Shown: one piece after another, positions 51,798 to 61,875 of the stretch
Layout of the letters: every line of letters begins with the position of its first letter
How positions within the stretch are numbered: position 1 is the first letter of the stretch
From: Flagellimonas profundi
Lineage (GTDB): Bacteria > Bacteroidota > Bacteroidia > Flavobacteriales > Flavobacteriaceae
Reading direction: 5' to 3'
Assembly: GCF_017313275.1 (NCBI RefSeq)
Contig: NZ_JAFLNM010000004.1
Span: 62,001 to 126,000, forward strand
Length of the DNA: 64,000 nt
The notes under the pieces: model-generated
What the model was told of the DNA's origin: nothing
Databases searched by the model: none
The model's input: only the letters and a program-made list of their open reading frames with translations
Translations under genes and position numbers: made by a program

Positions 51798-54700
51798 TAT
51801 GTGGTCTCTTCTTCTACAACTTTTGAGGTTTCTTCCCCATTATAGGTAACATTTTTAGCACCAGTTCCGTTTAAAGCAAAGCTATCCGCTTCCATTTCCT
51901 CTTCTTCCTGCTGTTCACGAATGGCTCGTTCCACTTCTTCTTTTGTAACGTTTTCTCCACTCCATAACCTTTTGGCCAAAACCTTCACATTGTTACCGAA
52001 AGATAACAGCAATGGAAGCATGAGCAATGTCAATATGGTGGCAAAACCAATACCATAAGCAATGGAAATAGCCATAGGTTTAAGGAATTGTGCCTGACGG
52101 CTTTTTTCCAAAAGCAATGGTGCCAAACCGGCAATGGTAGTAACGGAAGTCAAAAATATAGCTCTAAAACGGGAACGGCCGGCTTCATATAGTGCATCAT
52201 CAAACGTCATCCCACTGCGCAGGTTAATGTTGAATTTACCTATGAGCACCAACCCATCGTTTACCATAATCCCGATCAAGGCAATAATTCCCAACATGGA
52301 AAGTACATTGATGGGGAATCCATGTATCCAATGCCCCCATGCCACAGCGGTCAAACTAAATGGCACCATAAAAATCAACAACAACGGCTGACTGATACTT
52401 CTAAAGGTGAAGGCGATTACTATAAAAATCAGGAATATTACAATTGGCCCAACAAAACCTAAAGAACCGATCAGCTTATTGGCTTCCCTGTTCTGTCCTT
52501 CGTAAGAAGGTGTAATGGAAGGGTATTTTGATAAAATTTCTGGCAAAACTTCGTTTCGTATCCATAACATGGCATCCGTTCCACTAGTGGTCTCAGGGTC
52601 CGTTAAATCGGATGATACTTGGATTTCCCTTCTTCCCTCAAGGTGATTGATGGCCACATCTCCTCTTTCAATAGTATAGGTTGCTATTTCCTTAAGCGGT
52701 ATACGATCTCCACTTGGTGCCAAAATCCTCATTTCATCCAAATCCGAAATTGAAGATCTATTCTCTCTATCGTATCGGACCCAAACTCGAATCTCATCTT
52801 GGCCTCGCTGAAAACGTTGTGCTTGCGCTCCGAAGAATCCACCTCTTACTTGGTTCATCACCGTTCTAAGGTCCAATCCTAACAAATAGGCATTTTCCTT
52901 TAGTTGTAACCTTATTTCCTTGATACCGGCAGGGTCATTATCGGTAACGTCCTTTAAATTGGCGTTGGCCTCCATTGCCTGTTTCAGTTCTTCCTTCGCG
53001 GCTTTTAACTCGGCAATGTTATTTCCCAACAAGGATACGGAAACAGGGCTACCCCCAAAATTACCGCCGGACCCATATATCAAACTTTCAACACCGATCA
53101 CAGGTCCAACTAGTTCTCGCAATCTGGTGGTTACCATATCTGAACGGATACCATCTGGGCGTTCTTCCCCTGGCAAAAGGTTGATTTCCAAGCTGGCCGA
53201 AGAGGATCCCGGGCCCAGGTTTTTAATCATATTTACAAAGAGCATTGTATCCATACCTTGCAAATACTTATCCGTAAGCTCTTGGTTGACTATATGGGCC
53301 TTTTCTTGAATAAGGCTTATAATGGAATCCGTAACTTTTTCATTGGTACCATTGGGCATGGTAAGCTCAATGGATACCTGATCACTGGCTACTCTAGGGA
53401 AAAATGATGTTCTGACAATACCTCCACCAATGGAACCAAGGGTCAAGGCCAATGCCATAAAAAACAGGGCAAAAGTCAATATTTTGTAGTTCATCATGAA
53501 CCGAAGTGCGGGGCTGTACCATTTATCGCGCATATAGTTCATGATTCTGTCACCTATCTTGTTGATGACCCGTAGCTCCGCAAAAACCTTTGCAATACCA
53601 GTTTTGGGTTTATCACTCTGTGGATGCAATGCTTTGGAATGCGCTAAGTGGGCAGGCAATATGATCAATGCTTCCACCAAGGAAACTACCAAGGTCAGAA
53701 TTACAATTACAGAAACTTCGCTGAAAAACTCACCAATACGGCTGTCCAAGAACAAAAATATGGAAAAGGCCAAAATGGTAGTGATGATAGCCGAGATAAT
53801 AGGTGGCAGCACCTCCATAGTTCCATCTATAGCAGCTTTTACGGGCGGTTTTCCATCTTCGTAATGCTGATAAATGTTCTCGGCAATCACAATTCCATCA
53901 TCCACCAAAATACCGATAACAATGATCATCCCGAACAGGGACAATACATTAATGGTAACGTTGAACATTGGGGCAAAAATAAACATTCCCAAAAACGCAA
54001 TCGGAAGTCCAAAAGCCACCCAAAAGGCCAATCGGGTGTTAAGGAAAAGGGACAAAAATATCAAAACCAAAATCATACCCACAATTGCATTTTCTGTCAA
54101 GAGCTGGGTACGCTGTGTCAATGTTATCGATCGATCATCGATTACATCGAGTTGAACATTGGTATATTTTTCGTTGAAATCCTTAATGTACTGCCTTACA
54201 TTCTCGGCAGAACCCATTAAATCCTCTGTATTGGTACTGGTAATTGTAAGGTTAACGGCCAACTGCTCATTGAAATAGGATGCATTGGGCGTTTCGGAAA
54301 ACCTGTCCCTTATGGTAGCGACATCTTTCAATCTTACCGCACGTCCTGCTGCATCTCCCCTAACAACAATATTGGAAAGTTCATCTCCGTAATATGATCT
54401 ATTATTTGCCCGAATAAGATATTCCTCGGTAACGGTTTTGATGTTACCTCCCGTCACAAGGATATTTGCATTGGACACGGCTTGTGCTACCTCGCTAAAG
54501 GATAGGTTATAGGCAAGGAGGCTGTTCTCATCCACTGCAATCTCAATTTCTTCATCCGGATAACCGGATATTGAAATTTGGGATATTCCATCAATTGCCC
54601 TTAAATCGTTTTCTATTTGGCGTCCTATTTGCTTTAAGGTAGCCAAGGGAATGTCCTTACCACTTACTGCAAAGCTTATCGTTGGTCGGACAGGTTCTTG

Positions 54701-55090
54701 TTTGGCAACAATCAACGGTTCCATTCCAGTAGGGAAAGTTGGCACCCTATCCACTGCATTTTTCACCTCCAGCAGCATAAAGTCAACATTCCTTTCCTTT
54801 TCAATCTCTACATTGATGGTACCGCTGTTCTCCCTTGAGGTAGAAGTTACCCGTTCCACGCCCTCCAAACCTTTGAGATTATCCTCAATTTTAAGAACAA
54901 TCCCTTCTTCAATTTCTTGCGGAGAGGCTCCTGGGTAGGTAATATTTATTGTTATATTCCGAGCTTCGTTAAGCGGAAAAAAAGATGATTTTAAGGAAAG
55001 TATCCCTACAACCCCAAAAACAAAAAATGCCAAAATAAAGACATTTACTGCCATGTGGTATTTAATAAAATACGAGATGATTTTTCTCAT
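51797..55090 (-). CDS. RND-family efflux pump, inner-membrane transporter
   Basis: This 1097-residue AcrB/HAE1-like proton antiporter has a first membrane helix after residue 12, two large periplasmic porter domains and two groups of membrane helices (for example GMILVLIFLSLFLNTRLAFW and the C-terminal FATILTLLMLPLLLSFGNNV). The motif DDGIVIAENIYQH, in the expected place of RND motif A/D, is present. The acidic cytoplasmic C-tail (REQQEEEEME) is longer than usual. Substrates could be drugs, lipids or metals; nothing in the sequence settles this. Confidence 0.95.
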   Translation of the reverse strand: MRKIISYFIKYHMAVNVFILAFFVFGVVGILSLKSSFFPLNEARNITINITYPGASPQEIEEGIVLKIEDNLKGLEGVERVTSTSRENSGTINVEIEKERNVDFMLLEVKNAVDRVPTFPTGMEPLIVAKQEPVRPTISFAVSGKDIPLATLKQIGRQIENDLRAIDGISQISISGYPDEEIEIAVDENSLLAYNLSFSEVAQAVSNANILVTGGNIKTVTEEYLIRANNRSYYGDELSNIVVRGDAAGRAVRLKDVATIRDRFSETPNASYFNEQLAVNLTITSTNTEDLMGSAENVRQYIKDFNEKYTNVQLDVIDDRSITLTQRTQLLTENAIVGMILVLIFLSLFLNTRLAFWVAFGLPIAFLGMFIFAPMFNVTINVLSLFGMIIVIGILVDDGIVIAENIYQHYEDGKPPVKAAIDGTMEVLPPIISAIITTILAFSIFLFLDSRIGEFFSEVSVIVILTLVVSLVEALIILPAHLAHSKALHPQSDKPKTGIAKVFAELRVINKIGDRIMNYMRDKWYSPALRFMMNYKILTFALFFMALALTLGSIGGGIVRTSFFPRVASDQVSIELTMPNGTNEKVTDSIISLIQEKAHIVNQELTDKYLQGMDTMLFVNMIKNLGPGSSSASLEINLLPGEERPDGIRSDMVTTRLRELVGPVIGVESLIYGSGGNFGGSPVSVSLLGNNIAELKAAKEELKQAMEANANLKDVTDNDPAGIKEIRLQLKENAYLLGLDLRTVMNQVRGGFFGAQAQRFQRGQDEIRVWVRYDRENRSSISDLDEMRILAPSGDRIPLKEIATYTIERGDVAINHLEGRREIQVSSDLTDPETTSGTDAMLWIRNEVLPEILSKYPSITPSYEGQNREANKLIGSLGFVGPIVIFLIFIVIAFTFRSISQPLLLIFMVPFSLTAVAWGHWIHGFPINVLSMLGIIALIGIMVNDGLVLIGKFNINLRSGMTFDDALYEAGRSRFRAIFLTSVTTIAGLAPLLLEKSRQAQFLKPMAISIAYGIGFATILTLLMLPLLLSFGNNVKVLAKRLWSGENVTKEEVERAIREQQEEEEMEADSFALNGTGAKNVTYNGEETSKVVEEETT

Positions 55091-55102
55091 GGCCGAGGAG
55101 GT

Positions 55103-56224
55103 TTAGGATTTACTTTCATCAAATATTTTAACCAACATACCTGCATAGGCACCGGTCATTGGTTTGGCAACGATCACTTCGCCATCTGGAACGTTTTTGA
55201 GCACTACGGTCTTGTCAGTAAAAAATATAGGCTGTACTGCCATTAAATCCAAAATGGAATCCTTTACAACAAAAATTTGATCGTTCTCCAACAGCAAAGA
55301 TCTGTTAATTTCAATGGCGTCCGTTTCTTCTTTTGCCTCTAAGTTGGCTTCAAGATATTGGCCTTCCTTTAAATTATCACCACTTACCTCTATATATGCC
55401 GTTATGGTCTGGGAGTTCTGATCGACCCTTCCATTGACCCGGGTTACCTCACCGGTAAAAGTTTGGGTCTTCTCTAAATTGAAAAGCTCTACTTTTTTCC
55501 CTACCCTCAAAAAATCACCATAAGTCTTACTCACGGAAACTTCCAATTCGTACAGTCCCGTGTTAATGAACTCTCCTAGTTTTTGTCCTGACCTGATCAA
55601 GGTTCCTTCGGTTACCAAAGCTTCGGTCAATACTCCCGTAAACGGTGCAGTTATCGTATACTTGGATAGGCGTTGCTCTAAATTCTTTACATTGTAGTAA
55701 GTTGTGATAATCTCTCTCCCTGTTATGAAGAATTTTTCCTTTTCGGAATCCATCTTCGGTAGTTCGGGAGTGGTCTTTTCCAAATCAAATCCATTGAGGT
55801 ATTGTTGCCACTTTGGATATATTTCAGGATAATCCAGTCGCAGATCGGGCATTATGGAAGTAAGCAAGTTGTATAAATTACTCTTGGCCGATTGTACTGT
55901 AGCGTAGTATTCGCTGGCATCTATTCTTATAAGCGTTTGACCGGCCGCATACTCTTGTCCTGTACGGAACAATTTACTTCCCGGTCTAAATACACCTTGA
56001 ACTTCGGAATAAAGTTCTACACGCTTTTTTGCCCTAAGATTCCCATTGGCGGGCACCATAATGGGCACAGTTGTGTTTTTTACCGTATCAACAAAAACGG
56101 TCTTTACCACCTTTTGGGAAGGCGGTCTTCTGTTATCCTTACTACCTGCGATCATACCCGCAAAATACAAGGAGGCAAAAATTATGATTCCACCGGCAAC
56201 TGCCGATATAATAAGCTTTCGCAT
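55103..56224 (-). CDS. RND efflux periplasmic adaptor (membrane fusion protein)
   Basis: This 373-residue HlyD/AcrA-type adaptor has an N-terminal membrane anchor (ISAVAGGIIIFASLYFAGMI). A split lipoyl domain (VPANGNLRAKKRVELYSEVQ), a helical hairpin and beta-barrel and membrane-proximal domains follow. It links the RND pump to the TolC-like channel. It is the first gene of the operon, 12 nt upstream of the pump gene. Confidence 0.93.
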   Translation of the reverse strand: MRKLIISAVAGGIIIFASLYFAGMIAGSKDNRRPPSQKVVKTVFVDTVKNTTVPIMVPANGNLRAKKRVELYSEVQGVFRPGSKLFRTGQEYAAGQTLIRIDASEYYATVQSAKSNLYNLLTSIMPDLRLDYPEIYPKWQQYLNGFDLEKTTPELPKMDSEKEKFFITGREIITTYYNVKNLEQRLSKYTITAPFTGVLTEALVTEGTLIRSGQKLGEFINTGLYELEVSVSKTYGDFLRVGKKVELFNLEKTQTFTGEVTRVNGRVDQNSQTITAYIEVSGDNLKEGQYLEANLEAKEETDAIEINRSLLLENDQIFVVKDSILDLMAVQPIFFTDKTVVLKNVPDGEVIVAKPMTGAYAGMLVKIFDESKS

Positions 56225-56315
56225 GCGCTAGTTGGTTTAATCACTGCAAATCTATTCCCTACAATTTTTACAATGGTTAAATATTTCATAAAATGCGTTT
56301 TGAACCCGGTCAAAT

Positions 56316-56344
56316 GCAAAAAGGGGACCCCGAACGGCATCCCC
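56316..56344 (-). terminator. Terminator of the LRR gene (minus strand)
   Basis: On the minus strand GGGGA pairs with TCCCC and the inner CCG with CGG, followed by TTTTT. It separates the LRR gene from the efflux operon. Confidence 0.75.
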
Positions 56345-56372
56345 AAACCAAACAAACTAAAGTAATAACTAA

Positions 56373-57260
56373 CTACTCGTTTTCGTTTTCGTCCTCGAAT
56401 TTGGTATCTGCCATCCGAGTACGCTCAAATTGAATATCTTTATACCTAGGATTCAAGCTTTTATCATCGGTATCCAAAACCAAAAACTGTTTTGTGTTCA
56501 TGTTGTGAAGAACATTGAAAGAATCGAACTGATTATTTTGAAGTTGCAATATTTCCAAACTTGCCAATTTACCAAACTCCACAGGTATTTCACCACCTAG
56601 GTGATTATTGGACAAAACCAACTCTTTTAACTGAACCAAATTTCCTATTTCTGCCGGTATTTCCCCCTCCAGTCTATTCTCAAAAAGACCCAATGCTTTT
56701 AGATTGGAAAGGTTTCCAATAGATTTTGGTATAATACCTTTTAAATTATTACTGGAAAGATTTAATTCTTCCAGGTTCTCTAATTCTCCAAAAGTTTCGG
56801 GGATAGGTCCCGTTAAGAAATTATTGAACATGGAAAAAACCTCTAAATCGTTAAAATTGCCAACACCTGTTGGAATAGCGCCTTTAATTCGGTTCATCTC
56901 CAAACGAAAAACCTTAAGGTTTTTTAGTTTCACAATGTCCTTGGGCAGTACTCCGGTAATCTGATTGAAAGCAAGGTTCAACTCAGTGATATACTCTAAG
57001 TCACCTATACTTTCTGGAAGTGTACCATTCAAATTGTTCATGAATAGCGTTAAACCTACTACATGTCCATCTTTGATATCTACTCCCTTCCATGTATCAA
57101 TAGGTGCTTCTAAATCCCAAGAAGCGTTCCATTCATCACCATTGGTACTATTGTACAAATCCACTAACGCAGATTTTTCTATGGGGGAAACCTGTCCGCT
57201 AGCGAAAGAAACACCTGTGGAAAAAATCAAATAAAAGAAAAAAAAGGCTGCTCGAATCAT
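56373..57260 (-). CDS. Secreted leucine-rich-repeat protein
   Basis: This 295-residue protein has a signal peptide (FFFYLIFSTGVSFASGQ). An N-terminal LRR cap follows (SALVDLYNSTNGDEWNASWD), as in plant-like LRR receptors, and then about eight 23-24-residue repeats of the type LPESIGDLEYITELNLAFNQ. The tail is highly acidic (KFEDENENE). Such proteins bind ligands or partner proteins at the cell surface; the target is unknown. It is a single-gene unit with its own terminator. Confidence 0.85.
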   Translation of the reverse strand: MIRAAFFFFYLIFSTGVSFASGQVSPIEKSALVDLYNSTNGDEWNASWDLEAPIDTWKGVDIKDGHVVGLTLFMNNLNGTLPESIGDLEYITELNLAFNQITGVLPKDIVKLKNLKVFRLEMNRIKGAIPTGVGNFNDLEVFSMFNNFLTGPIPETFGELENLEELNLSSNNLKGIIPKSIGNLSNLKALGLFENRLEGEIPAEIGNLVQLKELVLSNNHLGGEIPVEFGKLASLEILQLQNNQFDSFNVLHNMNTKQFLVLDTDDKSLNPRYKDIQFERTRMADTKFEDENENE

Positions 57261-57395
57261 TTATTACTTATTTCTTCAAGAAGAATTTACTTACAAAGTA
57301 ATAAAAATGAGAAACATCCTACAAAAATAATCGCTGAATACACATTAATATGTTGTGAATTCGCTAAAATATGTGGTAAGAAAATAATTTAATCG

Positions 57396-59309
57396 TTAAT
57401 CCAGGGCTTCCAGTTTGTGGGACAAATGTTCCCAATCCTCCATTAAGGACTCCAAATCCTTCTTTTTGCCCTCATAATTATCAAAAAAATCCGGCTTTGA
57501 GATGGTCGTGTCATAATCCATCAAAAGATCGTGATCAATATCGGCGATTTCCTTTTCCAATTCGGTGATCTTCTTTTCTACCCCGCTGAGTTTATTCTTT
57601 AAGGATTTTTGTTTTTTCTGGGTGTGATAATCATTCTCCTTAGGTTTCTCTTGGGTTTTTTCTTCTTTCTTTTGATCGCCTTTTTCCACGCTTCGGAAAT
57701 CCTCCATCTTACGTTGCTCCAAATAAAAGTCGATATCTCCCAAGTACTCCTTGATACCCCCGTCCTTAAACTCGTAGACCCTATCGGTCAACCCTTGAAG
57801 AAAATCACGGTCGTGAGAAACCAGAATCAATGTTCCCTCAAAATTTTGGAGGGCCTGCTTTAATACATTTTTTGATTTAATGTCCAGGTGGTTGGTAGGC
57901 TCATCCATCACGAGCACGTTAAAAGGCTGCAAAAGCATCTTGGCCAGGGCCAAACGGTTTCGTTCCCCTCCGGATAATACTTTCACGTATTTGTCCACAT
58001 CATCTCCCCTGAACAAAAAGGAGCCCAATATATCCCTTACACTACTACGGTTCTTCTCGTTGGCGGCATCTATCATGGTATCCAGAATGGTTTTGTTTCC
58101 ATCCAGATATTCAGCTTGGTTCTGCGCAAAGTAGCCCAATTGTACATTGTGGCCAATCTTTAAATCGCCCTGATAATCCAGTTCTCCCACAATAATCTTG
58201 GCTAGGGTTGTTTTTCCCTGTCCATTTTGTCCCACAAAGGCGGTTTTGCTCCCGCGGTCCACCATTAGGTCAATCCCCTCCAATACCTTTTTTGGCCCAT
58301 AGCTTTTGGAAATACCGTTCAACTCTGCTATCACCTTACCAGGGTTAACGGAAACGGGAAAACGAAGGTTCATCACACTGTTATCCTCTTCATCAACCTC
58401 AATACGGTCCATTTTATCCAGCTTTTTGATCAAGGATTGCGCCATGGAGGCCTTGCTGGACTTTGCCCTGAACTTTTCGATGAGTCGTTCCGTCTGTTGA
58501 ATTTGTTTTTCTTGATTCTTTTGAGCGCTCAATTGCTGTTCCTTGATTTCTTTCCGATGAACCAAGAACTGTGAGTAAGGTTTATTGTAATCGTAAATCC
58601 TTCCCAAAGAAATCTCGATGGTACGGTTGGTCACGTTGTCCAAAAACATCTTATCGTGGGAAACAATTACAACGGCTCCCGTAAAGTTTCGAAGGAATTG
58701 CTCCAACCAAATAATGGATTCGATATCCAAGTGGTTGGTAGGCTCATCCAACAGCAGTACATCGTTATTTTGCAGCAATAGTTTGGCCAATTCTATACGC
58801 ATACGCCACCCTCCTGAAAATGTATCGGTGAGCTTATCAAAATCTTCCCGCTTAAAACCTAATCCAAGAAGGACCTTTTCCGTATCGCCTTGGTAATTGT
58901 ATCCTCCCAATATTTCGTAACGGTGAGTGACATCGTTCAGATCTACCATAAGCTGGTGATAACCGTCGCTTTCGTAATCGGTCCGTTCGGCCAATGCGGT
59001 ATTGATCTCATCTAGCTTGAGCTCCATTTCCTTGATTTCGGAAAATGCCTGATAGGATTCTTCCAATACGGTTCGTCCTTCTTCAAAATCAATATCCTGT
59101 TTTAGAAACCCGATTTTGATGTTCTTTTCAGTGGCTATGGCACCTTCATCCAAGGGCATTTCTTTGGCCAATAGTTTGAGCATCGTGGATTTCCCTGCTC
59201 CATTCTTTCCAATGAGGCCTACACGATCGCCGCCATTAAGACGAAACGATATTTCCTCGAACAGATATTCTCCTCCAAAGGCTACGGAAAGATTATGGAC
59301 ATTTAGCAT
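57396..59309 (-). CDS. ABC-F family ATPase
   Basis: This 637-residue protein has two ABC domains and no membrane helices. The first Walker A is GKNGAGKST with signature FSGGWRMR and Walker B LLLDEPTNHLD; the second is GQNGQGKTT with LSGGERNR and VMDEPTNHLD. A linker (about 230-320) and a charged C-terminal coiled coil (about 540-637) complete a Uup/YheS-like ABC-F protein. ABC-F proteins bind the ribosomal E-site and rescue or protect translation. Whether this one confers antibiotic resistance cannot be told from sequence. Confidence 0.93.
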   Translation of the reverse strand: MLNVHNLSVAFGGEYLFEEISFRLNGGDRVGLIGKNGAGKSTMLKLLAKEMPLDEGAIATEKNIKIGFLKQDIDFEEGRTVLEESYQAFSEIKEMELKLDEINTALAERTDYESDGYHQLMVDLNDVTHRYEILGGYNYQGDTEKVLLGLGFKREDFDKLTDTFSGGWRMRIELAKLLLQNNDVLLLDEPTNHLDIESIIWLEQFLRNFTGAVVIVSHDKMFLDNVTNRTIEISLGRIYDYNKPYSQFLVHRKEIKEQQLSAQKNQEKQIQQTERLIEKFRAKSSKASMAQSLIKKLDKMDRIEVDEEDNSVMNLRFPVSVNPGKVIAELNGISKSYGPKKVLEGIDLMVDRGSKTAFVGQNGQGKTTLAKIIVGELDYQGDLKIGHNVQLGYFAQNQAEYLDGNKTILDTMIDAANEKNRSSVRDILGSFLFRGDDVDKYVKVLSGGERNRLALAKMLLQPFNVLVMDEPTNHLDIKSKNVLKQALQNFEGTLILVSHDRDFLQGLTDRVYEFKDGGIKEYLGDIDFYLEQRKMEDFRSVEKGDQKKEEKTQEKPKENDYHTQKKQKSLKNKLSGVEKKITELEKEIADIDHDLLMDYDTTISKPDFFDNYEGKKKDLESLMEDWEHLSHKLEALD

Positions 59310-59351
59310 TTTTATGTGACCTTATTTACAAAACTTTAGTTGTCGAATGTA

Positions 59352-59359
59352 TATTTTTG
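59352..59359 (+). promoter_or_regulatory. Bacteroidetes -7 promoter element of the DUF983 gene
   Basis: TATTTTTG fits TAnnTTTG and lies 17 nt before the ATG at 59376. It excludes a start at 59340 upstream of it. No clear -33 element is seen at the usual distance. Confidence 0.5.
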
Positions 59360-59375
59360 TGCAAAAACCCTGCAA

Positions 59376-59777
59376 ATGTTAAAAAAAGGAACCAAAATAT
59401 ACAGCATTTTAACAGGAAACTGTCCGAGATGCCATGAAGAGAGCATGTACGAGAACTCCAATCCGTACGCGTTGTCCAAAATTTTCAGCATGAACGAAAG
59501 ATGCTCCCATTGTGGTTTAAAATACAAGATCGAACCTTCCTTTTTTTACGGTGCAATGTATGTGAGCTACGCAGTAGGTATTGCCTTTGCGGTGGCAGCC
59601 TTTGTCATCTCCTTTTTGTTCCTTGGGGCTTCGTTACCAAATACGTTTATTGCAATTGTGGGCACTTTGGTAGTATTTATGCCCGTGATCATACGGCTGT
59701 CCAGAAACATTTGGATCAACTTTTTTGTGAAGTACGACCCTACTGCAGTCGAAAAGCACAAATCAGTTAAGGGTTAA
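59376..59777 (+). CDS. DUF983 family membrane protein
   Basis: From ATG 59376 the protein has 133 residues. Its N-terminal zinc-ribbon-like part has two Cys pairs (NCPRCHEESMY and RCSHCGLKYKIEPSFFYGA), and two membrane helices follow (AVGIAFAVAAFVISFLFLGA and TFIAIVGTLVVFMPVIIRL). This matches DUF983, a small inner-membrane family sometimes found near haem-copper oxidase genes. The function is unknown. It converges on the FAD oxidoreductase gene with a 4-nt overlap of stops. Confidence 0.88.
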   Translation: MLKKGTKIYSILTGNCPRCHEESMYENSNPYALSKIFSMNERCSHCGLKYKIEPSFFYGAMYVSYAVGIAFAVAAFVISFLFLGASLPNTFIAIVGTLVVFMPVIIRLSRNIWINFFVKYDPTAVEKHKSVKG

Positions 59778-60829
59778 TTTGAGTAGTATTTTTTTGTAAA
59801 TCGTTGTATATCCATTTCCGGGTCCAGTTCCGACTGCTTTTCTATGTAATCGAACAATTGTTTAGAAGCATACGGTCCAATCAAAACTCCCCTGGAACCA
59901 AATCCGTTCAGCACATACAGGTTTTCATGTTCTGGGTGCCTGCCCACCAAAGGTCTGCGGTCTACAACCGTTGGACGAATACCCGCAACATGACCCACAA
60001 CCTCAAAATCACATGTTAAAAAAGTCATGAGTTTTTCCAAAAGTTCATTCTTGGACTCCTCTGTGGGTTCGTTGGTCTTATCCTTCCATTTATAAGTGGC
60101 CCCTACCAAATACTTATCATTTTCCATGGGAATAGTAAAAACGGAGGATTTGATAACGTTTTCCTCTTTGTAATCGGGGGCATGGATAATGAGCAATTCT
60201 CCTTTGGTCCCGTTCAAAGGCAAGTATCCGAAGTATAGATTTTGCTTGAGACCATATCCGCAGGCAAATACTATTTTTTTGGCCGGAATGGATTTGTACG
60301 TTATCCTTTCGTCCGATATGGACAACTCATCATAGTCAAGGGATTCTTCTAAAAGTGAATCGGAATTCTTCAGATAATTTTTGTAGCTGCGAACCAAAGT
60401 ACCTGTATCTATTCTACCTGTATATTTCACTTGGCCGAAGCCATGTGGGGCATCAATCGCAGGATTTTTGTTCGGTAGAATTTTTGTTGACAGGAAATAA
60501 TCCAAATCTGGACGGTCGGCCGCCTCAAACCACAGGTTTTGTTCTTCAATTGAGGCAAACTTCCTTAGTACCGGGAGTTCATAATCCAACGTTACCCCTA
60601 ATTTTTCCTCTAATCCTTTGTAAAACGGCTTGGCTCCCAATAGCTGTTGTTTTGCTTTCCAAGCCATGGTAAACCGTTTCAGAATCACGGGATTGTACAA
60701 ACCTCCCGCCACTTGCGACGCTTGTTGCGATTCATCGGTAATCACCGTAAAAGATTTACCTTCTTTCTCCAACACCTCGCAAAAGGAAATTCCCGCTAAA
60801 CCAAGACCTACTACTAAATAATCCAACAT
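59774..60829 (-). CDS. FAD-dependent oxidoreductase, DAO (DadA-like) family
   Basis: This 351-residue protein has an N-terminal FAD-binding Rossmann motif (VVGLGLAGISFCEVL), a DAO-type substrate domain and a C-terminal FAD-contacting FGSRGVLIGPYASKQL. The family oxidises amines or D-amino acids; members resemble the C-terminal domain of MnmC as well as DadA. The substrate is uncertain. It is convergent with the DUF983 gene. Confidence 0.85.
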   Translation of the reverse strand: MLDYLVVGLGLAGISFCEVLEKEGKSFTVITDESQQASQVAGGLYNPVILKRFTMAWKAKQQLLGAKPFYKGLEEKLGVTLDYELPVLRKFASIEEQNLWFEAADRPDLDYFLSTKILPNKNPAIDAPHGFGQVKYTGRIDTGTLVRSYKNYLKNSDSLLEESLDYDELSISDERITYKSIPAKKIVFACGYGLKQNLYFGYLPLNGTKGELLIIHAPDYKEENVIKSSVFTIPMENDKYLVGATYKWKDKTNEPTEESKNELLEKLMTFLTCDFEVVGHVAGIRPTVVDRRPLVGRHPEHENLYVLNGFGSRGVLIGPYASKQLFDYIEKQSELDPEMDIQRFTKKYYSN

Positions 60830-60884
60830 ATTGCAAAATTAGACATCTGATCGATCAATTACTCATTCAGACCTTAGTTTAATG

Positions 60885-60917
60885 CAAAAAAAACGCCGCA
60901 CTAGGTGCGGCGTTTTG
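60885..60917 (-). terminator. Terminator after gldN (minus strand)
   Basis: AAACGCCGCA and TGCGGCGTTT form a ten-base stem around CTAGG. The A-run at 60886-60893 gives a T-run on the minus strand, so it ends the gld operon; it may act bidirectionally. Confidence 0.85.
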
Positions 60918-60946
60918 CTTTATAGAATTGGAATTATTCTATGGGC

Positions 60947-61855
60947 TTAATATGCCCACATATCTTGCTCTCTATCCCTTATGCCTTCTTTTATTCTTTG
61001 GGCTTCCAAGAGCTGGAACAATGCATTATCAAAAATGTAATCACTTATTTCACGATCTTCGTGGACGTTTTCCTCTTTGTAGATAACACCATCGAATCGA
61101 CGCGCGTTCAACAACATATCAAAGGAAATCGGTCTTGCCGAGTTACGTTGGTTGTACACCTTGGCTTCATGCAAAATTTGCCTTGCCGCAGGGTACCATA
61201 CCCAGAACAATTCTACTTTGTTCTGTCCTGGATCTATAGACTCATCATCGATGAAGTTAACGTCCGGGGCAACTGGTGCAATTCCCAATAAGCGGTACTT
61301 AAGCTCACCTTGGCGCTTGTCAAAATACCACATACCTTTTATGCGATACTCCTCAATATCAGCTGCTGTAAGGTCCCTTTTGTTGATAAACTCCGGGGAA
61401 ACCTGCTCACCAGCATTTACCTGCTCGTATCCTAGGTCCGTGGTATCCACTTTGCTCAAAGTGGCCGAAAGGTCTTCCAACTTTCTCTTTTCGGTAAAGT
61501 AGGAGTCTGTATAAACCTCGGTAAGGTTTCCATTTTTGATGTTCTTCATCAAAACGTGGTACAGCGACCTTCTGTCCTTTCCAATATCTATGGTATCGGT
61601 CGGGTAATATAGTGGAAAGTTCACTCTTTCGTCAAGATCGATGATTTCCCAAACGGTCTTGGACCAAAGGATATCCCTATCATCCACATAACCGTATTCT
61701 AAAGGCTCATCGGCATCTTGCTCTATCTGAGCTTGGGTTTTCTTACCTATATCCTCGGGCAACTTGGCATTTAAAATATTTGCCTGCGCCATGATTGATA
61801 CCGGCAATATGCCCAACAATCCAATTAACAATGCGTTCTTCCAATTCATGATCAC
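60947..61855 (-). CDS. gldN: Gliding motility / type IX secretion protein GldN
   Basis: This 302-residue GldN has a signal peptide (LLGILPVSIMAQA) and the family features WSKTVWEIIDLDERVNFPLY and IKGMWYFDKRQGELKYRLLG. GldN (PorN) forms a periplasmic ring with the lipoprotein GldK around the type IX secretion system. It is the last gene in gldL-gldM-gldN, 20 nt after gldM, and is followed by a terminator. The length is normal. Confidence 0.97.
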   Translation of the reverse strand: MIMNWKNALLIGLLGILPVSIMAQANILNAKLPEDIGKKTQAQIEQDADEPLEYGYVDDRDILWSKTVWEIIDLDERVNFPLYYPTDTIDIGKDRRSLYHVLMKNIKNGNLTEVYTDSYFTEKRKLEDLSATLSKVDTTDLGYEQVNAGEQVSPEFINKRDLTAADIEEYRIKGMWYFDKRQGELKYRLLGIAPVAPDVNFIDDESIDPGQNKVELFWVWYPAARQILHEAKVYNQRNSARPISFDMLLNARRFDGVIYKEENVHEDREISDYIFDNALFQLLEAQRIKEGIRDREQDMWAY

Positions 61856-61875
61856 TTGTATACTTTTTATACTTC

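Noticed and set aside
59340..59375. Upstream TTG start for the DUF983 gene
   Set aside because: It would include the -7 element TATTTTTG; ATG 59376 matches the family N-terminus.
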